From: Polyangiaceae bacterium
GTDB lineage: Bacteria; Myxococcota_A; Polyangia; Polyangiales; Polyangiaceae
DNA: 64,000 nt
Direction: 5' to 3'
NCBI GenBank assembly: GCA_025353725.1
Contig: JANXOF010000023.1
Coordinates: 267,244 to 331,243 of the forward strand
This document shows, in pieces, positions 8,475-17,615 of the stretch. Position numbers and translations under genes: made by a program. The notes beneath the pieces are model-generated. The model ran no database searches and was not told the origin of the DNA. It was given only the letters and a program-made list of their open reading frames with translations. Each line of letters starts with the position of its first letter. The first letter of the stretch is position 1.

Positions 8475-10109
8475 TCACGGATTCTTCTTTCGGCGAGTCG
8501 CGTGGCTACTGACGTCGCGTTGACGGGGCCTCGTCGACGCCCTTTTCTTGCCCTCACCGGCTCGGCGAAAGACCGCCATCGCGATCCCGAGCATCGCGAC
8601 CGTCGCCGGCATGAAGAAGACGACGTAGCGCCTGATTTCCGATCGCGATGCCTCGCTCACGCGCATTCCGGTGGCCACGGCAGCTTTCTCGGGGACATCA
8701 AGAATCTGCGGCTTCGACGCGAGCCAGGAGAGTGCGCTCGAAGCGAAAAGAGCGCCCCCCCTATACGTCGCAGCCTCGCGAAAGGCGCTCCCACCGAGCA
8801 TACGGCTCGTTCCCGTGACGACGACGCGCGGACCTCGAAGCTTCGCGGCCGAGGCCCTCGGACGCTCGGCGGCCATCGCAAGAGTAAGCGGTCCGGACAA
8901 GTCGCCCGCCTGCTGCTTGGGCGTCTCTTTCCACTCGGCCGCCCCCTCGAGGCGCACGAGGCCATAGGCCCGAGGTGACGTGCTAAGCAGTTCGTTGGCT
9001 ATCACGGAGCCAGATTCAGTAGACGCATGCATCGAGCGTGTGAAATCGACAACGATGCGCGGGACGTCGCGCGCATGGTCCGAGGCGACGAGCGCCGCCG
9101 TCACGGGATGCTTCCGCGCCTGCGCGAGGAATCGAAAACCGCCGCTCAAAGCAAGGGCTTCGTCGAGCGCCGGCTCCGTCACGATATCCGCATCGAGTGC
9201 GATACCAAACGGCCCAAGGACGCGCGAAAACTCCCCTGTAGACGGTCGCGAATCGGGACGCATGGTAGGCGGAAGCGGACTCGCCGCGAGGAAGAGATTC
9301 CCGTCTTCCAAAAGCCATGTCCGAAGTCGCTCCGACTCTTCTGGGGCAAAAGGGGACTGAAGGCCTGCAACGATAGCGACGGCGCATCCTTCGAGCGGCT
9401 TTTGCGTTTCGGCCGACGAAAGGTCGACCTGAGCGACGGTAAAGTTGTCTTTCTCGAGAATTTCGCGCAACGCGCCGGCGCCGCGCTCCCCCGCGTCGAG
9501 CGGGCTCATTTCGCCGTGCCCCGACGTAAAGCAAAGGCGTAGCTTCGTGCCGCCGCCGACGACGTTGCGAATCGCGAGCGTCAGCGCGCGCTCTTCGCGA
9601 GGCCTCACCCGTGCGGCATCGGCGTCCGCCAGCTCGACGAGTTCACCGCTTGTCACGAACCAATGGTTTTCGCCACGCGCGACGACCACGACAGCGTCGG
9701 CGACGATATGCCCCGCCTCCGTGCGGCCTGAGTCGATGGAAAATCGTTTTCGAAGGTCTTCGAAAGCGAGCGTGTCCCGATCGGGGTCGACATAGTGCAC
9801 TTCGAGTTTTCCGGTCTCTCCTTGATAGGCGACGAGGAGCTGTTTCACGCTCTGTCCAAGCGGATCGGCGCTACCGAGAAGCACCCAAACCTGAAGGACG
9901 TCCGGCAGGTCGTGCAGCGTTTGCACGGTCGCCGGGGAGAGCGAATAACGTTTGTTTGCCGTCCAGTCCCAGCGCGTGAAGCGACGCGCGGACGCAACGT
10001 TGAGAAGGACAACGACGACCACCGCCATCACGACGCCGACAAGCTGAGACGCCTTCGAGAGATCGAACGACCGCGCGCGCCCAGGACGCGACACTAACCC
10101 CACCGCCAT
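8475..10109 (-). CDS. GldG-like ABC auxiliary protein
   Basis: About 544 residues from the ATG at 10109, overlapping the permease gene by 16 bp; an upstream in-frame start at 10154 would extend it inside the permease. It has one N-terminal membrane helix (VGVVMAVVVVVLLNVAS), an extracytoplasmic region of the ABC-auxiliary/GldG type with NKRYSLSPATVQTLHDLPD, VHYVDPDRD, LCFTSGHGEMSPLD and ESERLRTWLLEDGNLFLAAS, and a C-terminal helix (VVFFMPATVAMLGIAMAVF). The family partners ABC-2 permeases in gliding-type export systems, with an ATPase, permease, GldG and DUF4340 protein. Substrate unknown. The C-terminal tail is Lys/Arg-rich and cytoplasmic. Confidence 0.85.
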   Translation of the reverse strand: MAVGLVSRPGRARSFDLSKASQLVGVVMAVVVVVLLNVASARRFTRWDWTANKRYSLSPATVQTLHDLPDVLQVWVLLGSADPLGQSVKQLLVAYQGETGKLEVHYVDPDRDTLAFEDLRKRFSIDSGRTEAGHIVADAVVVVARGENHWFVTSGELVELADADAARVRPREERALTLAIRNVVGGGTKLRLCFTSGHGEMSPLDAGERGAGALREILEKDNFTVAQVDLSSAETQKPLEGCAVAIVAGLQSPFAPEESERLRTWLLEDGNLFLAASPLPPTMRPDSRPSTGEFSRVLGPFGIALDADIVTEPALDEALALSGGFRFLAQARKHPVTAALVASDHARDVPRIVVDFTRSMHASTESGSVIANELLSTSPRAYGLVRLEGAAEWKETPKQQAGDLSGPLTLAMAAERPRASAAKLRGPRVVVTGTSRMLGGSAFREAATYRGGALFASSALSWLASKPQILDVPEKAAVATGMRVSEASRSEIRRYVVFFMPATVAMLGIAMAVFRRAGEGKKRASTRPRQRDVSSHATRRKKNP

Positions 10110-10843
10110 GCATCGACGGCTCGGACCGTCACGAAGAGCGGGAGGACAATGCACGACCCGTAGAACACGAGGCGACGCGAATCAACGATACCGGACGCAA
10201 AGTCGTTCATATGAGCCCAAGCCGAGACGTAGGAAGCCACCGTGTGCATCGGCGTGCCGTCGCGCGTGACAAACTCACCGACGCCAAGAATGAAGAGCCC
10301 TAGGACGACGAGCGCCGTGAGAACGAGCGCCAAAAACTGGCTCGAAGTCAGCGCGCTCATGAGAAGCCCGAACGCGAGGTAGCCTGCTCCTACGAGGAAT
10401 ACCCCAAGGTACGCGGAGGCCGCCGCGCCCCAGTCAACGTCGCTGCTTCGCTGCAGAATAACCAAGTAAAGCGCCGTAGGCGCCCACATCGCGCCATACG
10501 CCGTCAGCACGGACGCGTACTTCGCGAGCACCACCGCGGGGCTCGAAACGGGCGCCGTCATGAGCGACTCAATCGTACCGCTGTGTCTCTCCTCTGCAAA
10601 AAGGCGCATCGTCATGGGCGGAACCAACAAGAACAGAACAAGATAGAGCAGAATCGTATTACCGAAGAAGGCTTGCACGGGAGTCTGGTCACTCGCCGCT
10701 GAACCCGCATTGGCAAAGTTCTCGACGAGCAAAAAGAAGTGCATTCCTTGAACGAGGAGAAACACCGTGATGAGCACCCACGCGAGAGGTGTCACGAAGA
10801 ACGCGAAAAGCTCGCGCTTGTAGATAGGCCAAAAACTCTTCAC
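10094..10843 (-). CDS. ABC-2 type permease
   Basis: 249 residues with about six membrane helices, starting KSFWPIYKRELFAFFVTPLAW, with the conserved MRLFAEERHSGTIESLMTAPV stretch after helix 2 typical of GldF/NosY-type ABC-2 permeases. The GTG start overlaps the ATPase stop (GTGA). It forms the membrane channel of the export operon with the ATPase upstream and the GldG-like and DUF4340 proteins downstream. Clear family call; substrate unknown. Confidence 0.9.
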   Translation of the reverse strand: MKSFWPIYKRELFAFFVTPLAWVLITVFLLVQGMHFFLLVENFANAGSAASDQTPVQAFFGNTILLYLVLFLLVPPMTMRLFAEERHSGTIESLMTAPVSSPAVVLAKYASVLTAYGAMWAPTALYLVILQRSSDVDWGAAASAYLGVFLVGAGYLAFGLLMSALTSSQFLALVLTALVVLGLFILGVGEFVTRDGTPMHTVASYVSAWAHMNDFASGIVDSRRLVFYGSCIVLPLFVTVRAVDAWRWG

Positions 10844-11859
10844 GACCCCTCGTTCGCCGCCTCGGATGACTCCACGTCATCTTCACGTGCGTGCTCCCCT
10901 CCGAGGGTGAGCTCCGCGAAAACCTGTTCAAGCGAACTACGCTCGGGGCGCACCTCGCGCACCAAACAGCCCGCCCTCACCACCGCGGAGACGGCTTGTT
11001 CCGTCGCGCGGAGTCGCGCGCTGTCGTCGATGGCGCGCGCCCATAATAACCTGAGATCATGAGACTCGCCGGTGGTCGTAGAGGTCACCGACGCTACGCC
11101 ATCGAGAGCTTGAAGCGCGCTTCGAGCCATCTCGAGGTCACCGCGCACGACGAGATTCGCCCCCGAAGAGCGACGCTTTCGCGCCAGCTCCTCCATCGTG
11201 CCGTCCGCGACGAGCTTGCCCTTCGCTATCACGAGGACACGGCCGCAACTGGCCTCGACTTCGCTCAGGATATGCGTCGACAAGAGAACCGTGTGCTCTT
11301 TGCCAAGCCCACGAATCACCTCGCGTACCTCTCGAATCTGATTGGGGTCCAGACCGGCCGTGGGCTCGTCTAAAATGAGCAGTGGCGGCCGAGCCACGAG
11401 GGCGTCGGCGAGACCGACACGTTGTTTATAACCTTTCGACAAATGACCAATGACCACGTTGGCTACGTCGGTCACGTTCACTTTCGCCATCGCGTCGTCG
11501 ACGTACGCCGCGCGACGTGCACGCGCCACACGTTTCAACTCGGCGCGGAACGAGAGATACTCGACGACGCGCATCTCGGGATAGAGCGGGACAGCCTCGG
11601 GCATATAGCCAATGCGCTGGCGCGCCTCGAAGCTAGCGTCGCGAATGTCATGACCCGCGACCGTCACAGAGCCGCGCGTCATTCCGAGAAAGCCCGCAAG
11701 AATGCGGAGTGTCGTGCTTTTCCCGGCGCCGTTCGGCCCTAGAAAGCCGACCACCTCACCGCGCGCCACCTCGAACGACAGCTCATCAACGGCAAGCTCC
11801 CCGCCGCCGCCCGAGCCCCCGCGACCGTAGCGCTTGACGAGCTTTTGAACGGAGATCAT
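10840..11859 (-). CDS. ABC transporter ATP-binding protein (GldA-like)
   Basis: 339 residues from the ATG at 11859; a TTG lies one codon upstream. Walker A is GPNGAGKST in GEVVGFLGPNGAGKST, the signature is HLSKGYKQRVGLADAL, Walker B is PPLLILDEPTAGLDP and the H-loop is VLLSTHILSEVEA. The C-terminal 100 residues are a GldA-type regulatory extension ending in a LEQVFAELTL block. It powers the ABC-2 permease translated from the overlapping downstream gene. First gene of the operon; no clear promoter is visible in the 66 bp upstream. Confidence 0.92.
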   Translation of the reverse strand: MISVQKLVKRYGRGGSGGGGELAVDELSFEVARGEVVGFLGPNGAGKSTTLRILAGFLGMTRGSVTVAGHDIRDASFEARQRIGYMPEAVPLYPEMRVVEYLSFRAELKRVARARRAAYVDDAMAKVNVTDVANVVIGHLSKGYKQRVGLADALVARPPLLILDEPTAGLDPNQIREVREVIRGLGKEHTVLLSTHILSEVEASCGRVLVIAKGKLVADGTMEELARKRRSSGANLVVRGDLEMARSALQALDGVASVTSTTTGESHDLRLLWARAIDDSARLRATEQAVSAVVRAGCLVREVRPERSSLEQVFAELTLGGEHAREDDVESSEAANEGS

Positions 11860-11925
11860 CAAAGTCGGAAAGGTCTACCACGGCCACGACCCGAGGCGGA
11901 TCCCGTCCGCTGCCGTCGGACGCGT

Positions 11926-13356
11926 CTAATCCCTCGAGGCGACTTGCTCCCTCAAGCCGTGCCTCTGGAGGACACGATACAGGTTCATCCGGTCCATATT
12001 GGCCTTACGGGCGGCTCGACTCAGATTTCCTTCGGCCCATCGGATGAGCGCTGTCACGTACGCGCGTTCGTAGTCGGCAATGGCGCGATCCTTCCCGTCT
12101 CGAAACGTGACTTCGAGGTCGACAAGCCCACTCGGTACCAGCGACCCATGCGCGCGGGCTCCGTCAGCGCCAACCACGGGCCCGGGCCTTGATGATGCCG
12201 TTTCCGGGACCGTCTCAAACACGAGGCTGCGCTCGACATAGTTTCGGAGCTCACGCACGTTTCCTGGCCAATCGTGGCGCCGAAGCATCGCTATCACCTC
12301 GGGTGTGAACAGCCCCGCGCCCTGTCGCTGCGGGCGTAGATTTCGCAAGAACGCATGCACCAGGATCTCAATGTCGTCCCCACGCTCGCGCAGCGGCGGC
12401 ACCCTCACCGTCACCACGGAGAGCCTGTAAAAAAGATCCTCGCGAAACGTGCCCCGATTGACCTCTCGCTCGAGGTGACGATTCGTCGCTGCAATCACGC
12501 GCACGTTGACTTTGCGCGCGGCAGTCTCCCCGACGCGCCGAACCTCGCGAGCCTCGAGGGCTCGAAGGAGCTTCGGCTGCATTTCAAGCGGAAGCTCGCC
12601 AATCTCATCGAGAAACACCGTGCCCCCGTGCGCCGCCTCGAACGCCCCCATCCGCTCACGATCGGCACCCGTAAACGACCCGCGAGCGTGCCCGAAAAGT
12701 TCGGACTCAATGAGATTCGGGGAAATCGAACTGCAATCGAGAATGATGAACGGCTTTCGCGCGCGCGCGCCGCGCCGCACGAGCTCGGCGGCCACGAGCT
12801 CTTTGCCCGTGCCACTTTCGCCTTCGATAAGGACGTTCGCATCGCTATGAGCGATCTTGTCAAGCACGGCAAAGAGCCGTTGCATCGCGACCGACTGTCC
12901 GTAGAGATCGCCAAAGCTGGCTTGTTCGATGAGCTCGACTTGCGTAGCGGCAGGCAGCTCACGCATCCGCACTACGGAGTCCCCGATCTGTAGCGAACAA
13001 GACGCGGGAAGGTCGGCATCTCGCACCGACAACCCCCCCAGATAGGTGCCATTGAGCGAACCGCTATCCATGACGCGCCACGCGCTTTCGGTCCGCTCAA
13101 TGCAGCAATGAAAACGTGATACGCGCGGGTCGTCGAGAACAAGGTCGTTCTTCTTGTGCGACCCGAGCAAGAAACGCTCGCCGTCAAGGACCATGACGCG
13201 GAGGCTTTCGACTCCAGCCTCGCGCTCGACGACGACCTCAACGCGAGGAGCGGAAATGCGCTTCCGGTGCGTAGGCGCTGTCGCGTCGGACGAGGCGCGC
13301 TCAGAGTCGGGACCAGGGTCGGACGCAGACCGTTCGGAAGCGTGCGGTTCATTCAT
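11926..13356 (-). CDS. FHA-domain sigma-54-dependent transcriptional activator
   Basis: 476 residues from the ATG at 13356, with GGAG about 10 bases upstream and an ATGA overlap with the preceding gene. Residues about 50-130 form an FHA domain (FLLGSHKKNDLVLDDPRVSR, then SGSLNGTYLGG), which should bind phosphothreonine. The centre is a sigma-54 AAA+ domain with Walker A GESGTGKE, the sigma-54 contact loop GSFTGA (GAFTGA with Ala to Ser), FLDEIGELPLEMQPKLLRAL and an arginine-finger region DLFYRLSVV. The C-terminus is a Fis-type helix-turn-helix (NLSRAARKANMDRMNLYRVL). This architecture is common in myxobacteria and links Ser/Thr kinase signalling to sigma-54 promoters. The target may be the co-oriented ABC operon; that is inference. 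Confidence 0.93.
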   Translation of the reverse strand: MNEPHASERSASDPGPDSERASSDATAPTHRKRISAPRVEVVVEREAGVESLRVMVLDGERFLLGSHKKNDLVLDDPRVSRFHCCIERTESAWRVMDSGSLNGTYLGGLSVRDADLPASCSLQIGDSVVRMRELPAATQVELIEQASFGDLYGQSVAMQRLFAVLDKIAHSDANVLIEGESGTGKELVAAELVRRGARARKPFIILDCSSISPNLIESELFGHARGSFTGADRERMGAFEAAHGGTVFLDEIGELPLEMQPKLLRALEAREVRRVGETAARKVNVRVIAATNRHLEREVNRGTFREDLFYRLSVVTVRVPPLRERGDDIEILVHAFLRNLRPQRQGAGLFTPEVIAMLRRHDWPGNVRELRNYVERSLVFETVPETASSRPGPVVGADGARAHGSLVPSGLVDLEVTFRDGKDRAIADYERAYVTALIRWAEGNLSRAARKANMDRMNLYRVLQRHGLREQVASRD

Positions 13357-14180
13357 GGCGAGAGGGCTCCATAAGTGCGGAGGATCGTGGCTAGACCCTC
13401 CACCGTGCGCGGTACCGTAGCGCGGAAGTGCGGTAGGGCAACGCACGTCGTCGCCAGCGCGGACGCGTCGACCACGTCCGGACGCGTCCGAACGAACTCC
13501 AGAAGAGCGACGAACGCGCGCGTATCGCTGAGGCGCCTGAGAACGACGTGGTCTTCGCGGTCGGGCGATAAAATCCAGAGCTCGTGAATCGCCGAGGAAT
13601 CAGCCCAAACGCCCGAACGTGTCTGGAACACATCGAGACCAAAGGGCTCAACCTTCACGAGGTCTCGTCCCACGGCATCCACTCCTAAGGCCGCGGCGGA
13701 CACGACGAACCTCTCGACGTCACCTCGCTTCCCCACGACGACTAGCGCCCCTGCGGCCACGCGCACCGTGATGGCGTAGACGCCGAGTCGGCCGTCCTCG
13801 TCGCCCAGATCTCGCGCCGAGCGCCAGGAAGGCGGCTCGGCGAACCTCCGTAGCAGAGGACGTCCACAGGCTCCTTCGAACGTGGCCGCCTCGCCCGGCC
13901 TAAGCACTGGCTGACCAAAGAGCTCGCGACGCACCACGAAAAGCGCCTCGCGGGCGCAATCGGAACCCTCGCTAAAGCTTGCCCCGCGAGCCCAATGCGC
14001 GCGCCGACTCAGCGTATCGAGCGCTGTCGCAGCAGCCTCTCCAAGCTCGAAAGCGCTCTGCGACCGCGCGTCCAACACGATACTTCCCCGTAAGAAACGC
14101 GAGACGATAAAGGTTTCCCATTCGTAGGTCGCAACTCGGCAAAGCCCGTCGCACGCCCGCCTCGCCACAACCGCGTCCAT
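13353..14180 (-). CDS. Uncharacterised protein coupled to the FHA sigma-54 activator
   Basis: About 275 residues from the ATG at 14180, preceded by a G-rich stretch; a TTG at 14192 is an alternative. I do not recognise the family. The N-terminus includes ATYEWETFIVSRFLRGSIVL and a middle block reads GQPVLRPGEAATFEGACGRP. The C-terminal part, CVALPHFRATVPRTVEGLAT, faintly recalls the tail of HPr-kinase-like proteins, but no P-loop is present. No signal peptide or membrane segment is seen. Its stop overlaps the activator's ATG by 4 bp, so it probably acts with the activator, for example as a sensor or modulator; this is inference. Confidence 0.6.
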   Translation of the reverse strand: MDAVVARRACDGLCRVATYEWETFIVSRFLRGSIVLDARSQSAFELGEAAATALDTLSRRAHWARGASFSEGSDCAREALFVVRRELFGQPVLRPGEAATFEGACGRPLLRRFAEPPSWRSARDLGDEDGRLGVYAITVRVAAGALVVVGKRGDVERFVVSAAALGVDAVGRDLVKVEPFGLDVFQTRSGVWADSSAIHELWILSPDREDHVVLRRLSDTRAFVALLEFVRTRPDVVDASALATTCVALPHFRATVPRTVEGLATILRTYGALSP

Positions 14181-14439
14181 AGCCGCCCCCAAGCCAGGCC
14201 CATGCCGAGGCGCGACGCCGCAGAAAGCATGGCTAAAAAGGCCATATCGCGCTCATCCGTAGCACTGGCGCTACATCAGACGTCGCGCCCCAGCGACACT
14301 CTTGCTGTGCAATCTGGAGTCAATTTGCCTAGCTTCGAGGGGCATGAGTCGTGCTAAGGCTCGCGCCGCTACCCATAGGCTCGGTTGCCACTCTCGGCAC
14401 TCGAGTCCCTTTTTATCCTTCGAACTGGAGTTCGCGAAC
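14181..14439. other. Divergent intergenic region
   Basis: 259 bp between the minus-strand regulator pair and the OmpA-family gene. It must hold promoters for both directions, but I cannot point to a convincing -35/-10 or sigma-54 box. The only clear element is the ribosome binding site GGAG at 14427-14430, nine bases before the OmpA start. Confidence 0.5.
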
Positions 14440-16263
14440 ATGATCGCACGCCCGCGTGGATCGCTCTCACTGCTGGCCTTCGCCGCAGCCTTGACCGTTG
14501 GGTCAACCGCAAGCGCGCAAGAGCAGGCTGGCTATGCCGCCAATCACATCGACCTATCCGAGCGAGGGAGCCGTTGGTTCGTCCTCGACTCCGTGGACAT
14601 TCAAGGCAACGGCCGCCTCGCCCTCGGCGTGGTCAACGATTATTCGTTCCGGTCGCTCGTCCACTACAACTCCGACGGCAACGCCGAAGCCTCGATGGTT
14701 CGCAACCAATATGTGATGCACCTCGGTGGGTCGATCGTGCTCGCGGACCGCGTGCGCATCGGGGTCGGCGTGCCGCTCCAGCTCTTTGCGGACGGCAACG
14801 CGGCCGTGATCAACGGCGTCGGACACCGAGCGGCCGAGGACACCGCTGTGGGTGACGTACGCGTTTCTGTCGACGGCCGTATTTTCGGTTCTCCGGGCGA
14901 CGCCGCTTCCCTCGCTGTCGGCGTGGCGCTCTTTGCGCCTTCGGGCAGCACGAAGGAGTACGCGGGCGACGGCAAACCGCGCGTCGAACCTCGCGCGGCC
15001 TTCGCCGGTCGAATGTCTTCGTTCGCGTACGCGGCGAAGCTCGGCGTGATGTTTCGCGGCCGCGACGAAGCGTTCGGTGATGGCTACATCGGCCATTCGG
15101 TGACCGGCGCGCTCAGCGCGGGCGTTCTCCTTGCCGACGACAAGATTTTCATCGGCCCCGAGTTTTTCGGTTCAACCGTCGTTTCTGACGGCCGCGCGTT
15201 CGAGTCGAAAACCACGCCCATCGAAGCTCTTCTCGGTGCGCACATCAACGTCATGCCCAGCGTTAGAGTTGGCGTTGCGGGCGGACTCGGACTGACCCGC
15301 GGCTACGGTGTTCCCGTCGGCCGCGGACTTCTCTCCCTCGAATGGGTTCCTGGAGACGCAGCCGCTGAAGTCGCCGCGACCCCGAAGGACGCCTCCGATC
15401 GCGACGGCGACGGCGTCGCCGACAGCGATGACGCCTGCGGGTATGCGCGCGGCGTGGCCTCGGCTGACCCCGCGAAGAACGGTTGCCCCGTCGACGGCGA
15501 CGGCGACGGCGTGCCTGATGACGTCGACGCGTGCGTCGGCGTGGCTGGCCCCGCGACGACCGACCCAACCACGAACGGCTGCCCGCAAGACACGGACAAA
15601 GACGGCGTGGCCGACAACGTCGATGCATGTCCGCAAGAAGCCGGCAAGCGCAGTGACGACCCGAAAATGTCGGGCTGCCCGGATCGCGACAAGGACGGCG
15701 ACGGCGTGCTCGACAACGTCGACGCGTGTCCAGACAAAGCCGGCGTACGCACCGCCGATCCGAAGTCGAACGGCTGCCCGAACGACCCCGACCGTGACCA
15801 CGACGGCGTGCTCAATGACGTCGATGCCTGTCCCGATGAAGCGGGTAAGGCGGACGCGGACCCGAAGAAGAGCGGCTGCCCGAAGGCCTTCCTCCAGGGC
15901 AACGTCATCAAAATAACGGACCAAGTGAAATTCAAGACGAACAGCGCCGACATTGCCACGGGCAAAGACAGCGAAGACGTTCTGAACGCGGTCCTCAACG
16001 TGATGAAGGCCCACCCCGAAGTGAAAGCCATTCGCGTGGAAGGTCACACCGACAACCGCGGTGACGCGGCGCGGAACAAGAAGCTAAGCCAGTCGCGGGC
16101 CGAGGCCGTGGCCAAGTGGCTCGAGGCCCACGGAATCGACAAGGCACGGTTGAGCGCTTCGGGCTTCGGCCAGGAGAAACCGCTCGACTCGAACGACAGC
16201 GAGACGGGCAGAACCAACAATAGGCGCGTGGAATTCCACGTTGAGCAAGGGAGCGGGCGATGA
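14440..16263 (+). CDS. OmpA-family outer membrane protein with thrombospondin type 3 repeats
   Basis: 607 residues from the ATG at 14440, chosen for its signal peptide (LLAFAAALTVGSTASA, then QEQAGY) and GGAG spacing. Residues about 25-310 look like an outer membrane beta-barrel. Residues 320-481 hold five Ca-binding type 3 repeats of the form D.D.DGV.D..DAC....G....DP..NGCP. Residues about 488-605 are an OmpA C-terminal domain with VEGHTDNRGDAARNKKLSQS and SGFGQEKPLDSN, which binds peptidoglycan. It tethers the outer membrane to the cell wall, with a calcium-stiffened linker. It overlaps the DUF481 gene (ATGA) and begins an envelope and signalling run. Confidence 0.93.
   Translation: MIARPRGSLSLLAFAAALTVGSTASAQEQAGYAANHIDLSERGSRWFVLDSVDIQGNGRLALGVVNDYSFRSLVHYNSDGNAEASMVRNQYVMHLGGSIVLADRVRIGVGVPLQLFADGNAAVINGVGHRAAEDTAVGDVRVSVDGRIFGSPGDAASLAVGVALFAPSGSTKEYAGDGKPRVEPRAAFAGRMSSFAYAAKLGVMFRGRDEAFGDGYIGHSVTGALSAGVLLADDKIFIGPEFFGSTVVSDGRAFESKTTPIEALLGAHINVMPSVRVGVAGGLGLTRGYGVPVGRGLLSLEWVPGDAAAEVAATPKDASDRDGDGVADSDDACGYARGVASADPAKNGCPVDGDGDGVPDDVDACVGVAGPATTDPTTNGCPQDTDKDGVADNVDACPQEAGKRSDDPKMSGCPDRDKDGDGVLDNVDACPDKAGVRTADPKSNGCPNDPDRDHDGVLNDVDACPDEAGKADADPKKSGCPKAFLQGNVIKITDQVKFKTNSADIATGKDSEDVLNAVLNVMKAHPEVKAIRVEGHTDNRGDAARNKKLSQSRAEAVAKWLEAHGIDKARLSASGFGQEKPLDSNDSETGRTNNRRVEFHVEQGSGR
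15397..15882 (+). repeat. Five in-frame thrombospondin type 3 repeats
   Basis: Five consecutive coding repeats of about 93-102 bp each, each with a DxDxDGVxDxxDAC core and ending in GCP. The Asp-rich loops are calcium-binding in this family. The repeats have diverged in DNA sequence, so this is an old protein-level repeat and not a recent tandem duplication. Confidence 0.9.
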
Positions 16264-17186
16264 AACGCGGAACTACCGGATTTTTGGCGGCAGCGTTCGT
16301 GTTGAGTGCGGCTCCCGTGGCGATGGCGCAGGACAAGCCTGCTCCCCTTCCCGGTGAAACACTCAAAGCCAAAACGGCGACGAGCGGTAGCACCGATGTA
16401 GCCAAAGAAGGCTTCGCGGCAACGGCCTTGCCGGGCGCAGACGATGCCCGGCAGACCACGGAGGCTCAGATCTCCGCGGGCGGCCTTTTCTCTTCGGGGA
16501 ACGCGCGAACGCTCGCGATTACGACGGCGGGTAAGTTCAAGATGCGCCGCGACGAGCACCAGCTCAGCGTGGCCCTTGCGGCAAACTTTGCGCGCGGCGC
16601 GAAGAAAGCGGAGGCCGTCGATACAACGGTTGAGAACTATCAGGGGCTCCTTCGCTACGACTACTTCTTCTCGGAGAACATCGCGGCGTTCGTTCAGACG
16701 AGCGGTCGCCGTGACAGGTTCCAGGGACTCGACCTTCGATACAATCTTGATCCGGGTTTGGCGTACTACTTCATCAATACGAAGAAGCACTCGCTACGGG
16801 GCGAAGGCGGTTACGACTTCCAGTACGACGTAAGGCGCGATGCTTCGCGTGTTCAGACGCCCGCGGCCGTGCCCGCAGGCAGCCCGCCGGCGGCTCCTCT
16901 CCCGCTCCTCGACAAGACCCAAACGTTGCACAACGTCCGGCTTTTCGCGGGGTACGAAAATAAACTCTACAAGGAGGTCGGCCTCGTCACCGGGATCGAG
17001 TACCTGCAAAACGTGTCGGACTTCGGTACGTATCGGCTCGTCTTCGACATCGGTATCAAAACGACTGTCGCTGACAATCTCGCGATAGCGACTACGTATA
17101 CGATGCGCTACGAAAATAAGCCGCTACCGGGCGTCGAGAACGCGGATTCGATTGCATCCGTAAACCTCGTTTACACACTGTTCTGA
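16260..17186 (+). CDS. DUF481 family outer membrane protein
   Basis: 308 residues with a signal peptide (LAAAFVLSAAPVAMAQ). From residue 60 it follows the DUF481 pattern: AQISAGGLFSSGNARTLAIT, then YQGLLRYDYFFSENIAAFVQ, LDLRYNLDPGLAYYFINTKK and LRGEGGYDFQYD, ending in a beta strand with C-terminal Phe (VNLVYTLF), as outer membrane barrels do. DUF481 proteins are predicted salt-induced or envelope barrels with no settled substrate. The ATGA overlap with the OmpA gene implies co-translation, and mscL follows after 7 bp, which together suggest an envelope or osmotic-stress unit. Confidence 0.88.
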   Translation: MKRGTTGFLAAAFVLSAAPVAMAQDKPAPLPGETLKAKTATSGSTDVAKEGFAATALPGADDARQTTEAQISAGGLFSSGNARTLAITTAGKFKMRRDEHQLSVALAANFARGAKKAEAVDTTVENYQGLLRYDYFFSENIAAFVQTSGRRDRFQGLDLRYNLDPGLAYYFINTKKHSLRGEGGYDFQYDVRRDASRVQTPAAVPAGSPPAAPLPLLDKTQTLHNVRLFAGYENKLYKEVGLVTGIEYLQNVSDFGTYRLVFDIGIKTTVADNLAIATTYTMRYENKPLPGVENADSIASVNLVYTLF

Positions 17187-17193
17187 GGTAATT

Positions 17194-17598
17194 ATGGGAA
17201 TCATCAGCGACTTCAAAGACTTCACCCTCAAGGGCAACTTCATCGACTTGGCCGTTGGTGTCATTATCGGAGCAGCCTCCGGTAAGGTCGTGTCCGCCCT
17301 TGTCGACAAGGTGATCATGCCGCCCGTCGGCATGCTGCTTGGCAAGGTCAACTTTGCCGACCTCAAGCTCGTCGTGCAGCAGGGCACCGTGGGCACGGAC
17401 GGCAAAGAACTCGTCAAAGAGGTCGCGATCGGATACGGCGCGGCACTTCAGTCGCTCATCGATTTCCTGATCATTGGATTCATCGTGTTCATGATCGTGC
17501 GAGTCTACAATAAGGCTCGAACGGCCGCGCCGCCTGCGCCGCCGCCAGCCCAAGAGAAGCTCCTCGTCGAGATTCGCGATTTGTTGGCTAAGCGCTAG
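17194..17598 (+). CDS. mscL: Large-conductance mechanosensitive channel
   Basis: 134 residues, the usual length. The N-terminus GIISDFKDFTLKGNFIDLAV, the first helix with GVIIGAASGKVVSALVDKVI, the PPVGMLL turn, the second helix SLIDFLIIGFIVFMIV and a charged C-terminal helix (EKLLVEIRDLLAKR) are all present. It is a homopentameric inner membrane channel that opens under membrane tension to release solutes on osmotic downshock. It lies between a barrel protein and an adenylate cyclase in one orientation with gaps of 7 and 17 bp, so it is probably part of the same transcript. Confidence 0.97.
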   Translation: MGIISDFKDFTLKGNFIDLAVGVIIGAASGKVVSALVDKVIMPPVGMLLGKVNFADLKLVVQQGTVGTDGKELVKEVAIGYGAALQSLIDFLIIGFIVFMIVRVYNKARTAAPPAPPPAQEKLLVEIRDLLAKR

Positions 17599-17615
17599 TC
17601 GGCTCGTTCCTCTAA

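Noticed and set aside
14290..14330. Possible sigma-54 promoter near GACACTCTTGCTG
   Set aside because: The -24 GG is replaced by AG and the fit is poor; not enough to call.
15397..15882. Regular repeats that could be taken as a CRISPR-like array
   Set aside because: They are in-frame, diverged thrombospondin type 3 coding repeats with no constant repeat and spacer structure.
15172..16047. Long minus-strand open frame of 291 codons
   Set aside because: Shadow of the OmpA gene: no ribosome binding site or family motif, composition driven by GC-rich codon bias.
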